A DNA stretch of 64,000 nucleotides. Source: Arthrobacter sp. YD4 (GTDB taxonomy: Bacteria > Actinomycetota > Actinomycetes > Actinomycetales > Micrococcaceae). Positions 38,868-47,055 of the stretch are shown one piece after another (position 1 is the first letter of the stretch; every line of letters starts with the position of its first letter). The notes beneath the pieces were generated by a model. That model did not search any database and had not been told where the DNA came from. It saw nothing but the letters and a program-made list of their open reading frames with translations. The position numbers and the translations under genes are program-made. The DNA lies in the NCBI RefSeq assembly GCF_030410515.1, contig NZ_JAUHHD010000002.1, positions 227,419 to 291,418 on the forward strand, read 5' to 3'.

Positions 38868-41800
38868 GTGACCGTAACTACCGCCCTGTACCGCCGCTAC
38901 CGGCCTGATTCGTTCGCGGATGTCATCGGGCAGGAGCACGTCACCGACCCCCTGATGACGGCGTTGCGCAAGAACCGCGTCAACCACGCATACCTCTTCT
39001 CGGGCCCGCGCGGCTGCGGCAAAACCACCTCCGCCCGCATCCTGGCCCGTTGCCTGAACTGCGCCGAAGGCCCCACCGACACCCCCTGCGGCGTGTGCCC
39101 CAGCTGCGTGGAACTGGCCCGCGGCGGCGCGGGTTCCCTGGACGTCATCGAGATCGACGCGGCGAGCCACGGCGGCGTGGACGACGCCCGCGACCTGCGT
39201 GAACGGGCCACCTACGCGCCGGTCCGGGACCGCTACAAAATCTTCATCATCGACGAGGCCCACATGGTCACCTCGGCAGGGTTCAACGCGCTGCTGAAGA
39301 TCGTCGAGGAGCCGCCGGAACACATCAAGTTCATCTTCGCCACCACCGAGCCGGACAAGGTGATCGGCACCATCCGGTCCCGCACCCACCACTACCCGTT
39401 CCGCTTGGTTCCACCGGAGCCCCTGATGGCGTACCTGGAGCAGCTTTGCCAGCAGGAGAACGTCCCGGTGGCGCCGGGCGTCCTCTCGCTCGTGATCCGC
39501 GCCGGCGGCGGCTCGGTACGTGACTCCCTCTCGGTCCTGGACCAACTGATGGCCGGCGCCGGCCCCAACGGCCTGGACTACGAGCTGGCCGTGGCCCTGC
39601 TGGGGTACACGCACGCCTCGCTGCTCGACGACGTCGTCGAGGCCGTGGCCGCCGCCGACGCGGCCACGGTGTTCCGCGCCGTGGACCGCGTGATCCAGAC
39701 CGGCCACGACCCGCGCCGCTTCGTCGAGGACCTGCTGGAGCGCTTCCGCGACCTCATCATCGTCCAGGCGATGCCTGAGAGCGCCCAGTCCATCCTTCGG
39801 GGCATGCCGGCGGACCAGATCGCCCGGATGCAGAGCCAGGCGCACAACCTCGGCGCGGCCGAGCTCTCCCGTGCGGCGGACGTGACCAACACGGCGCTCA
39901 CCGAGATGACCGGCGCCACCTCCCCGCGGCTGCACCTCGAACTGCTGTGCGCCCGCATCCTGCTGCCCAGCGCGGAGCAGACCGAACGTGGCATCGCCGC
40001 CCGGATCGACCGCGTGGAGCGGCGCCTCAACTACGCCGGATCCGACGGCGGCGTCCCGGCAGCCGTGCCCGCTGCCGTGGCACACCCGGCTGCTGCCGCT
40101 CCCGCAGTGGCGCCCGCGGCCCAGGCACCGGCTGAGGGTAAGGCACCCGCGGTTCGGGCACCGGAACCGGCAGCCCCCGCCCCGACCCAGGCTGTGCCTC
40201 CCGCCGCCGCCCGGTCTGCCGCTCCCGTGCCTGCTTCGGCAATATCGGCCGAGCCGCCGCGCCAGTCCCCGGCCCCGAGCCAGGCAGCCGCTGCGGATTC
40301 CGCCCACGACGGCGCCGACAACGCCGCGGCTCCGGCGCAGGCTCCGGCACCGGCGTCGGCGTCGGCTCCCGCGCCAACACCTGCAGCTACCCCGGCTCCC
40401 GCGCGCGCCGGGACGGCCGCGCCGGGGGCCACCCGGCCCGCCGAGGCCGCCCCGGCTGCCGCCCCCGCCGCTTCCGGACCCGGCTCCGGTTCGGGCCCCG
40501 ATGTGGAGGTGCTGCGCCGCGCCTGGCCGGAAATCCTGCAGACCCTGACCAAGATCAAGCGGAGCACCTGGGCCCTGGTGGAACCGAACGCCCAGGTGGG
40601 CCATGTCGAGGGCCACGTCCTGACGCTGCTCTTCAGCACCGCCGGGCTGGCTGGGGCCTTCGGCCGCGGAGACCACGCCGAAAACCTCCGCCAGGCGATC
40701 CACAAGACGATTGGCATCGACTGCCAGATCACCGCGGTCGCCGGCGGGTCCAAGAGCCCAGCGAGCTCTGAGCCAAACCCAAAAGCGCCTACTGAGCCCG
40801 AGGCTGCTGCCCCCAGCTCGGCCGATGTAGCGTGGGGCCTCGCCCCCGCGGCCGCCCCGGCCACCGCGCCCGCGACGGCCTCCGCAACCCCACGCGATGC
40901 TGCCCCGGTGCCCGCCGCCGCAGCGCCTGTGACGGCCGAAGCCGCCGTTGCTGCGCCGGCTCATTCCGCTGTGGCCCAGTCTGCGCACGCCCAGTCTGCT
41001 CCGACTCAGTCAGTTCCTGCTCAGTCTGCTCCGGCCGCACCCTCCGCAAACCGTGGAGCCGCTTCTGCGGAGGCATCCGCCGCGGCACCTTCAGCCGCAT
41101 CGACCCCCGCGGCACCCGCCGCCCCCGTGCCGCCGTCCGCTTCCGCCCCGGCGCCCACGGACCAGGGCTGGAGCGGCTCGTACGCAGACCCGGATGACGA
41201 CTGGGGCCCGCCCCGCGACGAGGACGCTCCGCCGCTGGATGAAGAGCCGCCGATGGACTGGACTCCGTCGCCGTCAGGCCCTGTCCAGGCCACCCCGACG
41301 CCCGTGCGCGCCGGCAACTCGGCACCCGGCCGGGCGCCGGCCGCCGAGCGCACCCCCGTTGCAGCCCCCACCCCGACGACCGCGGACGCTGGTGCAGCTA
41401 CGGGAACGGCCAAGCCCGATCCGGCCCAGGATCCCTGGGCCCGCGCCGTCGAACAGTCCCCGGGCGTCTGGACCGTCGGCACCGAGCTGAACGTGGGACG
41501 GAACGTCGTGGCAGGGCCCGCAGCATCCGCGGAACCCGAACCCCACGTCACCGAGCCGGAACCGCGCCGCTACGAGCCCGCGACGGCGCAGCCCCCTGCG
41601 CGGCAAAGCACGCCTGCGCCGGCGGCCCCAGCCCCCGGGAGCCTCCCGCACGCCGCGCCGCAGGAAGCCGCGGCGACCGGCGGCTCGGCCGTCCTCACGG
41701 CGGCACCCCCGGTAACGGCCCCCGCGCCGGTCGGTGCGCCTGCCGGCGAACGGCAGAGCCTTTACCAGCGCCTGTCGAACAGCCCGGAGGCGGAGGCCGG

Positions 41801-41987
41801 ACGCGCCAAGGCGCCCGCCCGGGCCGTCGCGGCCGCCGCCACCTATGAGCAGGACATCCCCAGCGCCGACGATGAAACCATCGAGGAATCGGGGGTCTTC
41901 GGCCGCGCCGCCGTCGAACGCATCCTGGGCGGCAAGCTGCTTGAGGAGCGCTCCCTCGACGGCAGCCCACTGGCCCCGCGCTTCTAA
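38868..41987 (+). CDS. dnaX: DNA polymerase III subunit gamma/tau
   Basis: 1039 residues, clamp-loader ATPase. SGPRGCGKTT (Walker A, about residue 45), a zinc module CLNC...CGVCPSC (about 63-83), IIDEAHMV (Walker B, about 128) and the SRC-type domain III follow in order. After ~residue 385 comes an Ala/Pro-rich linker, then a folded tau segment (about 545-625: VLRRAWPEILQTLTKIKRSTWALV). A second, very long Ala/Pro/Ser linker leads to a conserved C-terminal end. A TAGGGT box ends six bases before the GTG, so the mRNA is probably leaderless. It is followed by recR after 47 bases, the usual pair. Confidence 0.96.
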   Translation: MTVTTALYRRYRPDSFADVIGQEHVTDPLMTALRKNRVNHAYLFSGPRGCGKTTSARILARCLNCAEGPTDTPCGVCPSCVELARGGAGSLDVIEIDAASHGGVDDARDLRERATYAPVRDRYKIFIIDEAHMVTSAGFNALLKIVEEPPEHIKFIFATTEPDKVIGTIRSRTHHYPFRLVPPEPLMAYLEQLCQQENVPVAPGVLSLVIRAGGGSVRDSLSVLDQLMAGAGPNGLDYELAVALLGYTHASLLDDVVEAVAAADAATVFRAVDRVIQTGHDPRRFVEDLLERFRDLIIVQAMPESAQSILRGMPADQIARMQSQAHNLGAAELSRAADVTNTALTEMTGATSPRLHLELLCARILLPSAEQTERGIAARIDRVERRLNYAGSDGGVPAAVPAAVAHPAAAAPAVAPAAQAPAEGKAPAVRAPEPAAPAPTQAVPPAAARSAAPVPASAISAEPPRQSPAPSQAAAADSAHDGADNAAAPAQAPAPASASAPAPTPAATPAPARAGTAAPGATRPAEAAPAAAPAASGPGSGSGPDVEVLRRAWPEILQTLTKIKRSTWALVEPNAQVGHVEGHVLTLLFSTAGLAGAFGRGDHAENLRQAIHKTIGIDCQITAVAGGSKSPASSEPNPKAPTEPEAAAPSSADVAWGLAPAAAPATAPATASATPRDAAPVPAAAAPVTAEAAVAAPAHSAVAQSAHAQSAPTQSVPAQSAPAAPSANRGAASAEASAAAPSAASTPAAPAAPVPPSASAPAPTDQGWSGSYADPDDDWGPPRDEDAPPLDEEPPMDWTPSPSGPVQATPTPVRAGNSAPGRAPAAERTPVAAPTPTTADAGAATGTAKPDPAQDPWARAVEQSPGVWTVGTELNVGRNVVAGPAASAEPEPHVTEPEPRRYEPATAQPPARQSTPAPAAPAPGSLPHAAPQEAAATGGSAVLTAAPPVTAPAPVGAPAGERQSLYQRLSNSPEAEAGRAKAPARAVAAAATYEQDIPSADDETIEESGVFGRAAVERILGGKLLEERSLDGSPLAPRF

Positions 41988-42034
41988 CCCTCCCGGCGCC
42001 CTGAGCGGCGCCACCCCCAACGAACGAGGAAATT

Positions 42035-42634
42035 GTGTACGAAGGTGCAGTCCAGGAGCTGATCGATGAGCTCGGCAGGCTACCCGGCGTCGGGCCGAAA
42101 TCCGCCCAGCGCCTGGCCTTCCACATCCTCGAGGCCGATCCGCAGGACATGAAGCGGCTGGTCGAGGCGATCACCACGGTGAAGGAACGCGTGAAGTTCT
42201 GCACGGTCTGCGGCAACGTCACCGAACAGGAGATGTGCAACATCTGCCGTGACCCGAGGCGTGATCCGTCGGTCATCTGCGTCGTGGAAGAGTCCAAGGA
42301 TGTCCTCGCCGTCGAACGCACCCGGTCCTTCCGCGGCCGGTACCACGTGCTGGGCGGCGCCATCAATCCGATCGCCGGGGTGGGCCCGGAACAGTTGCGG
42401 ATCCGAGAGCTGCTGACGCGGCTGAACGACGGCGCCATCCAGGAGATCATCATCGCCACGGACCCCAATCTGGAGGGCGAGGCGACGGCCACCTATCTGG
42501 CGCGGATGCTGAAATCCATCGGCATCGCCGTTACCCGGCTGGCCTCCGGCCTGCCCGTGGGCGGCGACCTCGAATACGCCGACGAGGTCACCCTGGGCCG
42601 AGCCTTCGAGGGCCGCCGCAACGCCCTCAGCTAG
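42035..42634 (+). CDS. recR: Recombination mediator protein RecR
   Basis: 199 residues. The N-terminal helix-hairpin-helix ([24 protein letters not shown]), four-cysteine zinc finger ([19 protein letters not shown]) and Toprim domain ([28 protein letters not shown]-type region, then [18 protein letters not shown]) are complete. RecR works with RecO to load RecA on gapped DNA. The start is GTG after GAGGAAATT. It is translated in the dnaX operon. Confidence 0.97.
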   Translation: MYEGAVQELIDELGRLPGVGPKSAQRLAFHILEADPQDMKRLVEAITTVKERVKFCTVCGNVTEQEMCNICRDPRRDPSVICVVEESKDVLAVERTRSFRGRYHVLGGAINPIAGVGPEQLRIRELLTRLNDGAIQEIIIATDPNLEGEATATYLARMLKSIGIAVTRLASGLPVGGDLEYADEVTLGRAFEGRRNALS

Positions 42635-42668
42635 GCCGAAGCGGGCCCCTGAAAGGGAGGCGCCCGGC

Positions 42669-43322
42669 TCAGTGACCGCGCGGTCCGGGACCGTCCTGTC
42701 CGAGTGGCGGCCGGATCACGGCCAACAGGTCCAGCGACTCCGGACTCGCCGCGAGTTCCACCCTCCCCTTATCGGTGGCCAGGGTGACCGCTTCATAGCC
42801 AGCCGACGCCGGCAGGTATTTCCGGTCTTTGCCGGTGATCGTCCAGCGCTCCGAGACGTCCGCGACGGTGAAGTTCGTCGAGCGCCCGGACGATTCACGG
42901 GTCTCGTAGGCGGCGGGTTGGAACCGCAGCGCTCCCTCGGTGGGGGTGACGATGCCGGGATTCCAGATCCCGCTCAGGGAACCCGGCAGGGAATCCGGGT
43001 AGCGAAGAAAGGCGCGCAGTTGTCCCTTCCCGGCGAGTTCCTTTCGCTCCTTCCGCGTCGCGCGCAGATAGACAACGGTGATCAGCCAATACACGACGAC
43101 ATTTCAAAGCCCGCTAAAGATGACGGGTCCTGGCTCCCGCCCGGAAAGGGCCAGCCAGGCGGAGGTGCTCACGATGGCTAACACCACCAGGCCGATCAAC
43201 GCACCGAGGTACGGGTGTTTCCGACCCCACGTCCTCAGCGCCTTCCGTGAGGCCCGCACCGTCGGTGTCCGCCGCGGCTCAGGCGTCGAGGAAGAGGCAG
43301 AACGGATGTCCGGCCGGGTCAA
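42669..43322 (-). pseudogene. Small membrane protein gene interrupted by an in-frame TGA
   Basis: Two open segments, 43322-43107 and 43103-42669, are in the same frame and separated only by TGA at 43106-43104. The first encodes a basic N-terminus and a membrane helix (YLGALIGLVVLAIVSTSAW). Around the stop the frame reads PVIFSGL-stop-NVVVYWLITVVYL, a second helix if the stop were TGG (Trp). The rest is a ~125-residue soluble domain (FLRYPDSLPGSLSGIWNPG, RWTITGKDRKYLP, VELAASPESLDLLAVI), vaguely like DUF2550. Neither half has a convincing own start: the second would need GTG at 43094 without a Shine-Dalgarno. The first ATG overlaps the VOC gene; GTG at 43259 is an alternative. Confidence 0.65.
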
Positions 43323-43659
43323 GATGCACCCGCACGTCGTCCTGGGGCTGGAAGTCGGCCAGCGTCGCGCCGGCCTGTTGCGCGTGGGTGGAGGCCTCGG
43401 CCAGATCCACGACGGCGATGTCCAGGTGCATCATCATCTGTTGCGCCCCGGGCCCGGCGGGCCAGATCGGCGGCACGTACCCGGCCTCGCTCTGGAATGA
43501 GAGCCCCGCGCCGCCGTCCGGGGAGACCAGCGTGACCCATTCGGGCTCATCCTGACCGAGCTCCCAGCCCAGGAGGCGGCGGTAGAAGTCCGCCAACTCG
43601 CGGGCATCGGGGGCGTCAAGGACGACGCCGGACAATCTCAACCCTGGCCTCTGGCTCAT
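43279..43659 (-). CDS. VOC-family protein (glyoxalase-like domain)
   Basis: 126 residues, a single VOC domain. LRLSGVVLDAPDARELADFYRRLLGWELGQDEPEWVTLVSP, MMMHLDIAVVDLAEASTHAQQAGATLADFQP and HLDPAGHPFCLFLDA form the paired beta-alpha-beta-beta-beta units. His and acidic residues at the usual metal positions (MHLDI, HPFCLF) are kept. The family includes many uncharacterised actinobacterial glyoxalase-like proteins. ATG at 43659; it is divergent from the GNAT gene, and its end overlaps the start of the interrupted membrane protein gene. Confidence 0.87.
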   Translation of the reverse strand: MSQRPGLRLSGVVLDAPDARELADFYRRLLGWELGQDEPEWVTLVSPDGGAGLSFQSEAGYVPPIWPAGPGAQQMMMHLDIAVVDLAEASTHAQQAGATLADFQPQDDVRVHLDPAGHPFCLFLDA

Positions 43660-43758
43660 AGCAACCCCCACAGTGCGGTTCCGACTTTCGGGCCAGTATT
43701 GCACTCCTGCCGCCGGCCGGAACAGCCCGGAACAGGCCGGGCGGTAGAGTTCCGGACA

Positions 43759-44349
43759 ATGATCCCGGACCCCATCCCCACCGAACGGCTGACTCTCCGG
43801 CCCCTGACGGCCGGGGACGAGGCCGCCCTGCTGCGGTTCCGCGGCAACGCGGAGGTCACCCGGTATCTCTCGCACGCCCCGCTGGGTCCCGCCGAGAACT
43901 CCACTCGGTTGCACACCATGCTGTCCCGGGCCGAGGCCTCCACCCCGGAACACTTCGACCTCTGCTGGGCCGTGGTCCTGCGCGCCACCGGCGAGGTGAT
44001 CGGCGATGCCCGGACCTGGACCGCCGAAGCGCCGCCCGCCCCCGGACCCATCCCGGCCGGCGCCGCCGCCCTCGGCTACCTGATCCACCCTGACCACCAC
44101 GGCCACGGCTATGGGCGGGAGGCGGCGGGCGCCCTGGTGCGCTGGCTGTTCGAAGACCGGGGCGTCGGCACGGTCCTCGCCGGCGTCTACGAACCCAACC
44201 TCCCCTCCCGCAGGCTGCTTGAGACGCTGGGATTCGTCCCGGACCACTACTTCACGGCGGCCCAGGACCGCGCCGGGAAGGGCCTCCCCTCTTGGCGCTA
44301 CCGGCTGGACCGGTCACCGGCGGCGGGTCCGCCCGCCGGTCACAATTGA
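43759..44349 (+). CDS. GNAT-family N-acetyltransferase (RimJ/RimL-like)
   Basis: 196 residues. The opening TERLTLRPLTAGDEAALLRFRGNAEVTRYL is the RimJ/RimL-type pattern, and LGYLIHPDHHGHGYGREAAGALVRWLFEDRGVGTV carries the acetyl-CoA loop (HGHGYG). NLPSRRLLETLGF is the C-terminal motif. The acceptor may be a ribosomal protein, an antibiotic or a small molecule. I chose ATG 43759 over a 20-residue longer start because TAGAGT ends eight bases before it and the family begins here. Confidence 0.9.
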   Translation: MIPDPIPTERLTLRPLTAGDEAALLRFRGNAEVTRYLSHAPLGPAENSTRLHTMLSRAEASTPEHFDLCWAVVLRATGEVIGDARTWTAEAPPAPGPIPAGAAALGYLIHPDHHGHGYGREAAGALVRWLFEDRGVGTVLAGVYEPNLPSRRLLETLGFVPDHYFTAAQDRAGKGLPSWRYRLDRSPAAGPPAGHN

Positions 44350-44370
44350 ACGCCGGACCGGCCGCGGCGA

Positions 44371-44425
44371 TAAACTTGGGCTGAAGCAGCCGTCGCACCA
44401 CTCGGTCGCGCCGTTTGGCTGCTTC
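44371..44425 (+). promoter_or_regulatory. lysC promoter and leader hairpin
   Basis: A -10 TAAACT at 44371-44376 with TTGAAC upstream (44346-44351) precedes a leader whose first bases form a 9-bp perfect stem GAAGCAGCC (44383-44391) / GGCTGCTTC (44417-44425) with a 25-base loop. The predicted transcript would start at the stem. No known lysine riboswitch or T-box pattern is visible. Confidence 0.5.
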
Positions 44426-44460
44426 ACCCAGAACCCCGATGATCCAGTGAGGGTGCGCGC

Positions 44461-45819
44461 ATGAGTCTGCCCACTACCGAAGTCCACCCCGGACCGCAGC
44501 CGCAGGGGCTGCCGGTTATCCCGGGCGCCACCAAACACCTCGTCGTGAAGAAGTTCGGCGGCTCCTCGGTGGCCGATGCCGAGGGCATCAAGCGGGTCGC
44601 CCGCCGCGTCGTCGACGCGCACAACGCCGGCGACGAGGTCGTCGTCGTCGTCTCCGCCATGGGTGACACCACGGACGAACTCCTCGACCTGGCCGCCCAG
44701 GTGACCGACTCCGCCCCGGCCCGCGAAATGGACATGCTGCTCTCCGCCGGCGAACGCATCTCGATGGCCCTCCTGGCCATGGCGATCAACAAATACGGCG
44801 CCTCCGCCCAGTCCTTCACCGGTTCCCAGGCCGGCATGATCACCGACGGCATCCACGGCAAGGCCCGGATCATCGACGTCGACCCACACCGGATCCGTAC
44901 GGCGCTGGACAAGGGGCACATCGCGATCGTCGCCGGCTTCCAGGGCATGAGCCGCACCACGAACGAGATCACCACCCTGGGCCGGGGCGGCTCGGACACG
45001 ACGGCGGTGGCCCTGGCGGCCGCCCTCGACGCCGACGTCTGCGAGATCTTCACCGACGTTGACGGCATCTACACCGCCGACCCGCGCGTGGTCCCTTCCG
45101 CCCGGAAGATCGACAGCATCTCCAGCGAGGAAATGCTGGAACTCGCCGCTTCCGGGGCCAAGATCCTGCACCTGCGGTGCGTGGAGTACGCCCGCCGTTT
45201 CGGCGTCCCGCTGCACGTCCGCTCCTCATTCAGCCAGCACGAAGGCACCTGGGTGCTGCCCAGCGCCGACGACAAGATCACGATTCAAGAGGGAGTTGCC
45301 TTGGAGCAGCCAATCATCTCCGGCGTTGCACACGACCGTTCCGAGGCCAAGGTCACCGTCGTCGGCGTCCCGGACATCCCCGGCAAGGCGGCGGCGATCT
45401 TCCAGGTCATCGCGGATGCGCACTCGAACATCGACATGATCGTCCAGAACGTCTCCACCCACGGGACCGGCCGGACGGACATCTCCTTCACCCTGCCGAT
45501 CGTCGAGGGCGCCGACGCCCTGGCCGCCCTGCGCGCCGCCCAGGCCGAGATCGGCTTCGAGAACATCGAATACAACGAAAAGATCGGCAAGCTCTCGCTG
45601 ATCGGCGCGGGCATGCGCTCCCACCCGGGCGTCTCGGCGCGGTTCTTCGCCGCCCTGTCCGAGGCCGGGATCAACATCAACATGATCTCGACCTCCGAGA
45701 TCCGCATCTCCGTGGTCACCCACGCGGACCTGCTCGATGACGCCGTGCGGGCCATCCACAAGGCCTTCGACCTCGACAGCGAGGACGAGGCGACGGTCTA
45801 CGGCGGCACCGGACGTTAA
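44461..45819 (+). CDS. lysC: Aspartate kinase (alpha subunit; internal beta start)
   Basis: 452 residues. [22 protein letters not shown] is the kinase start, [17 protein letters not shown] and [39 protein letters not shown] complete the amino-acid kinase domain, and two ACT domains follow (about 290-440). It phosphorylates aspartate, the committed step to Lys, Thr, Met and diaminopimelate, with feedback control by ACT. At 45301, in frame, TTG is preceded by AGAGGGAG; starting there gives a 172-residue protein, the size of the Corynebacterium beta subunit. No asd gene follows; a terminator ends the unit. Confidence 0.96.
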   Translation: MSLPTTEVHPGPQPQGLPVIPGATKHLVVKKFGGSSVADAEGIKRVARRVVDAHNAGDEVVVVVSAMGDTTDELLDLAAQVTDSAPAREMDMLLSAGERISMALLAMAINKYGASAQSFTGSQAGMITDGIHGKARIIDVDPHRIRTALDKGHIAIVAGFQGMSRTTNEITTLGRGGSDTTAVALAAALDADVCEIFTDVDGIYTADPRVVPSARKIDSISSEEMLELAASGAKILHLRCVEYARRFGVPLHVRSSFSQHEGTWVLPSADDKITIQEGVALEQPIISGVAHDRSEAKVTVVGVPDIPGKAAAIFQVIADAHSNIDMIVQNVSTHGTGRTDISFTLPIVEGADALAALRAAQAEIGFENIEYNEKIGKLSLIGAGMRSHPGVSARFFAALSEAGININMISTSEIRISVVTHADLLDDAVRAIHKAFDLDSEDEATVYGGTGR

Positions 45820-45839
45820 GGCACTTCACGCGGGACATA

Positions 45840-45872
45840 CGAAAGGGAGCGGCAGCCTGCCGCTCCCTTTCG
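45840..45872. terminator. Bidirectional terminator after lysC
   Basis: Long near-perfect inverted repeat: CGAAAGGGAGCGGCAG at 45840-45855 pairs with the reverse complement ending at 45872. The arm ends in TTTCG on both strands, so it can serve lysC and the convergent small gene. Confidence 0.85.
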
Positions 45873-45886
45873 CGTTGAACAGCGGG

Positions 45887-46120
45887 TCAGACCTGTTCCT
45901 TGGGAAGGTCTTCGCGGCGGACGGCGTAGTGATGCCCCGCCGCATCCGTCTCAATCTCGAAGCCGGCGAGCTCCTGCTCGGAGGCGAGTTCGAAGTCGTC
46001 GTGCCGGTGCACCACCGGGGCGGCGCAGTCTCCGCGTGAGGCCGGGCCGAAGACGAACCGCACCCAGGTGGACGGGTGCAGCCGGCTGCTGTGGGCGGCC
46101 CTGCGCAGTGCATGTGCCAT
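45887..46120 (-). CDS. Small hypothetical protein with FGPASRG motif (copy 1)
   Basis: 77 residues, not recognised. WVRFVFGPASRGDCAAPV is followed by HRHDDFELASEQELAGFEIETDAAGHHYAVRREDLP. The motif FGPASRG and a C-terminal D-x-x-G-x-x-Y-x-V-x-R-x-D pattern are shared with the next small protein (46260-46484), so the two look like paralogs. The ATG at 46120 is preceded by GAGGAGG. The gene converges on lysC and follows copy 2 on the same strand after 139 bases. Function unknown. Confidence 0.7.
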   Translation of the reverse strand: MAHALRRAAHSSRLHPSTWVRFVFGPASRGDCAAPVVHRHDDFELASEQELAGFEIETDAAGHHYAVRREDLPKEQV

Positions 46121-46259
46121 GGTTTCCACCTCCTCCCCTGCTGACAGGATGAGCGGAAGGACGGCGCGCCGGCCGGGACGTCGTTTCCTGCGAGCGGGCC
46201 GGGGCCGCCGGTGCCTCAATTTTACGCCCGACGGAGGGAAATGAGCCGGGGCTTCCCGC

Positions 46260-46484
46260 CTAGCGGAGCGATTTGTCCCCGGGGTCCCGCGGCACCACGT
46301 AGGTGCTGCCGTCGGGGCGGCGGACGGTCTCCCACTGCCGGGTCTCTGCCTCCCGCTGGGCCAGCAGCCGGCGGTTCTGCTCGGTCATGTCGTGACCCAG
46401 AGAGCCGCGGCTGGCGGGACCGAACACGGCCCGCAACTTCCCGGTTGCCCGCATGAACCGCTCGGCGGCGGATTCCTTCGCCAT
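46260..46484 (-). CDS. Small hypothetical protein with FGPASRG motif (copy 2)
   Basis: 74 residues, rich in Arg and Glu, no membrane segment. LRAVFGPASRGSLGHDMTEQ and the tail VRRPDGSTYVVPRDPGDKS parallel the neighbouring copy. The ATG at 46484 follows AAGGAG. It is divergent from the OhrR-like gene across 81 bases holding a perfect 22-bp palindrome, so it may be controlled by that regulator. Function unknown; a small stress-induced cytosolic protein is only a guess. Confidence 0.72.
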   Translation of the reverse strand: MAKESAAERFMRATGKLRAVFGPASRGSLGHDMTEQNRRLLAQREAETRQWETVRRPDGSTYVVPRDPGDKSLR

Positions 46485-46523
46485 CACCACTCCTTCGCAA
46501 CGGATATGCCACCAGTGTACGCT

Positions 46524-46545
46524 AATGATTAGTGCACTAATCATT
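46524..46545. promoter_or_regulatory. 22-bp palindromic operator for the OhrR-like regulator
   Basis: AATGATTAGTG (46524-46534) is followed directly by its exact reverse complement (46535-46545), a perfect 22-bp palindrome in the shared promoter region of the OhrR-like gene and FGPASRG copy 2. MarR/OhrR dimers bind such sites. Confidence 0.85.
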
Positions 46546-46565
46546 TCCGCGCCCCGAGGAGCTCC

Positions 46566-47027
46566 ATGACCGACAGCGCCACCGCCAGCCCCGACTTCAT
46601 CGACGAAGACCTGCTGCTGGAACACCAGCTCTGCTTCGCCCTCACCGTCGCCTCGCGCAATGTGGTGGCCGCCTACAAGCCCGTCCTGGACAAGCTGCAC
46701 CTCACCCACCCGCAGTACCTGGTGATGTTGACCCTCTGGGAATCCAGCCCGCGCACCGTCCGTGAGATCAGCGATGCCCTGGACCTGGACCCGGCTACGG
46801 TCTCCCCGCTGCTTCGCCGGCTCGAGGCCGTGGGCTACGTGACCCGGGAACGGGCCGAAGGCAACGAACGCAGCCTCGCCGTCGGACTCACCCCGGCCGG
46901 CGCGGCCCTCCGCCGGGACGCGACGGCGATTCCCGGCACCATGATGGCCCGGCTGGGGCTGAGCCGGGACCAGGTGGCCGAACTCCATGCCGCCATGACC
47001 CGGCTGATCGCGGCCACCCGGCGATAG
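46566..47027 (+). CDS. ohrR: OhrR-like MarR-family organic peroxide sensor
   Basis: 153 residues, winged helix-turn-helix. LEHQLCFALTVASR contains Cys23 at the position of the reactive cysteine of Bacillus OhrR (Cys15), and LTHPQYLVMLTLWE is the OhrR-type helix with the tyrosine that contacts the sulfenate. DNA-binding residues lie about 65-100 (REISDALDLDPATVSPLLRRLEAVGYVTRER). Organic peroxides oxidise the Cys and release DNA. The usual target ohr is not adjacent; the divergent gene is FGPASRG copy 2. The 22-bp palindrome upstream is its likely operator and implies autoregulation. Confidence 0.85.
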   Translation: MTDSATASPDFIDEDLLLEHQLCFALTVASRNVVAAYKPVLDKLHLTHPQYLVMLTLWESSPRTVREISDALDLDPATVSPLLRRLEAVGYVTRERAEGNERSLAVGLTPAGAALRRDATAIPGTMMARLGLSRDQVAELHAAMTRLIAATRR

Positions 47028-47055
47028 ACTGGATTTCAACCCGAGGAGGTCCGCC

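Noticed and set aside
43104-43106. Selenocysteine at the in-frame TGA
   Set aside because: The TGA falls within a hydrophobic helix where Trp fits, no selenium-insertion hairpin was recognised downstream, and no sel genes are in the window.
44371-44460. Lysine riboswitch or T-box in the lysC leader
   Set aside because: The leader is only about 80 bases, too short for a lysine riboswitch, and no T-box sequence is visible; only a simple hairpin is supported.
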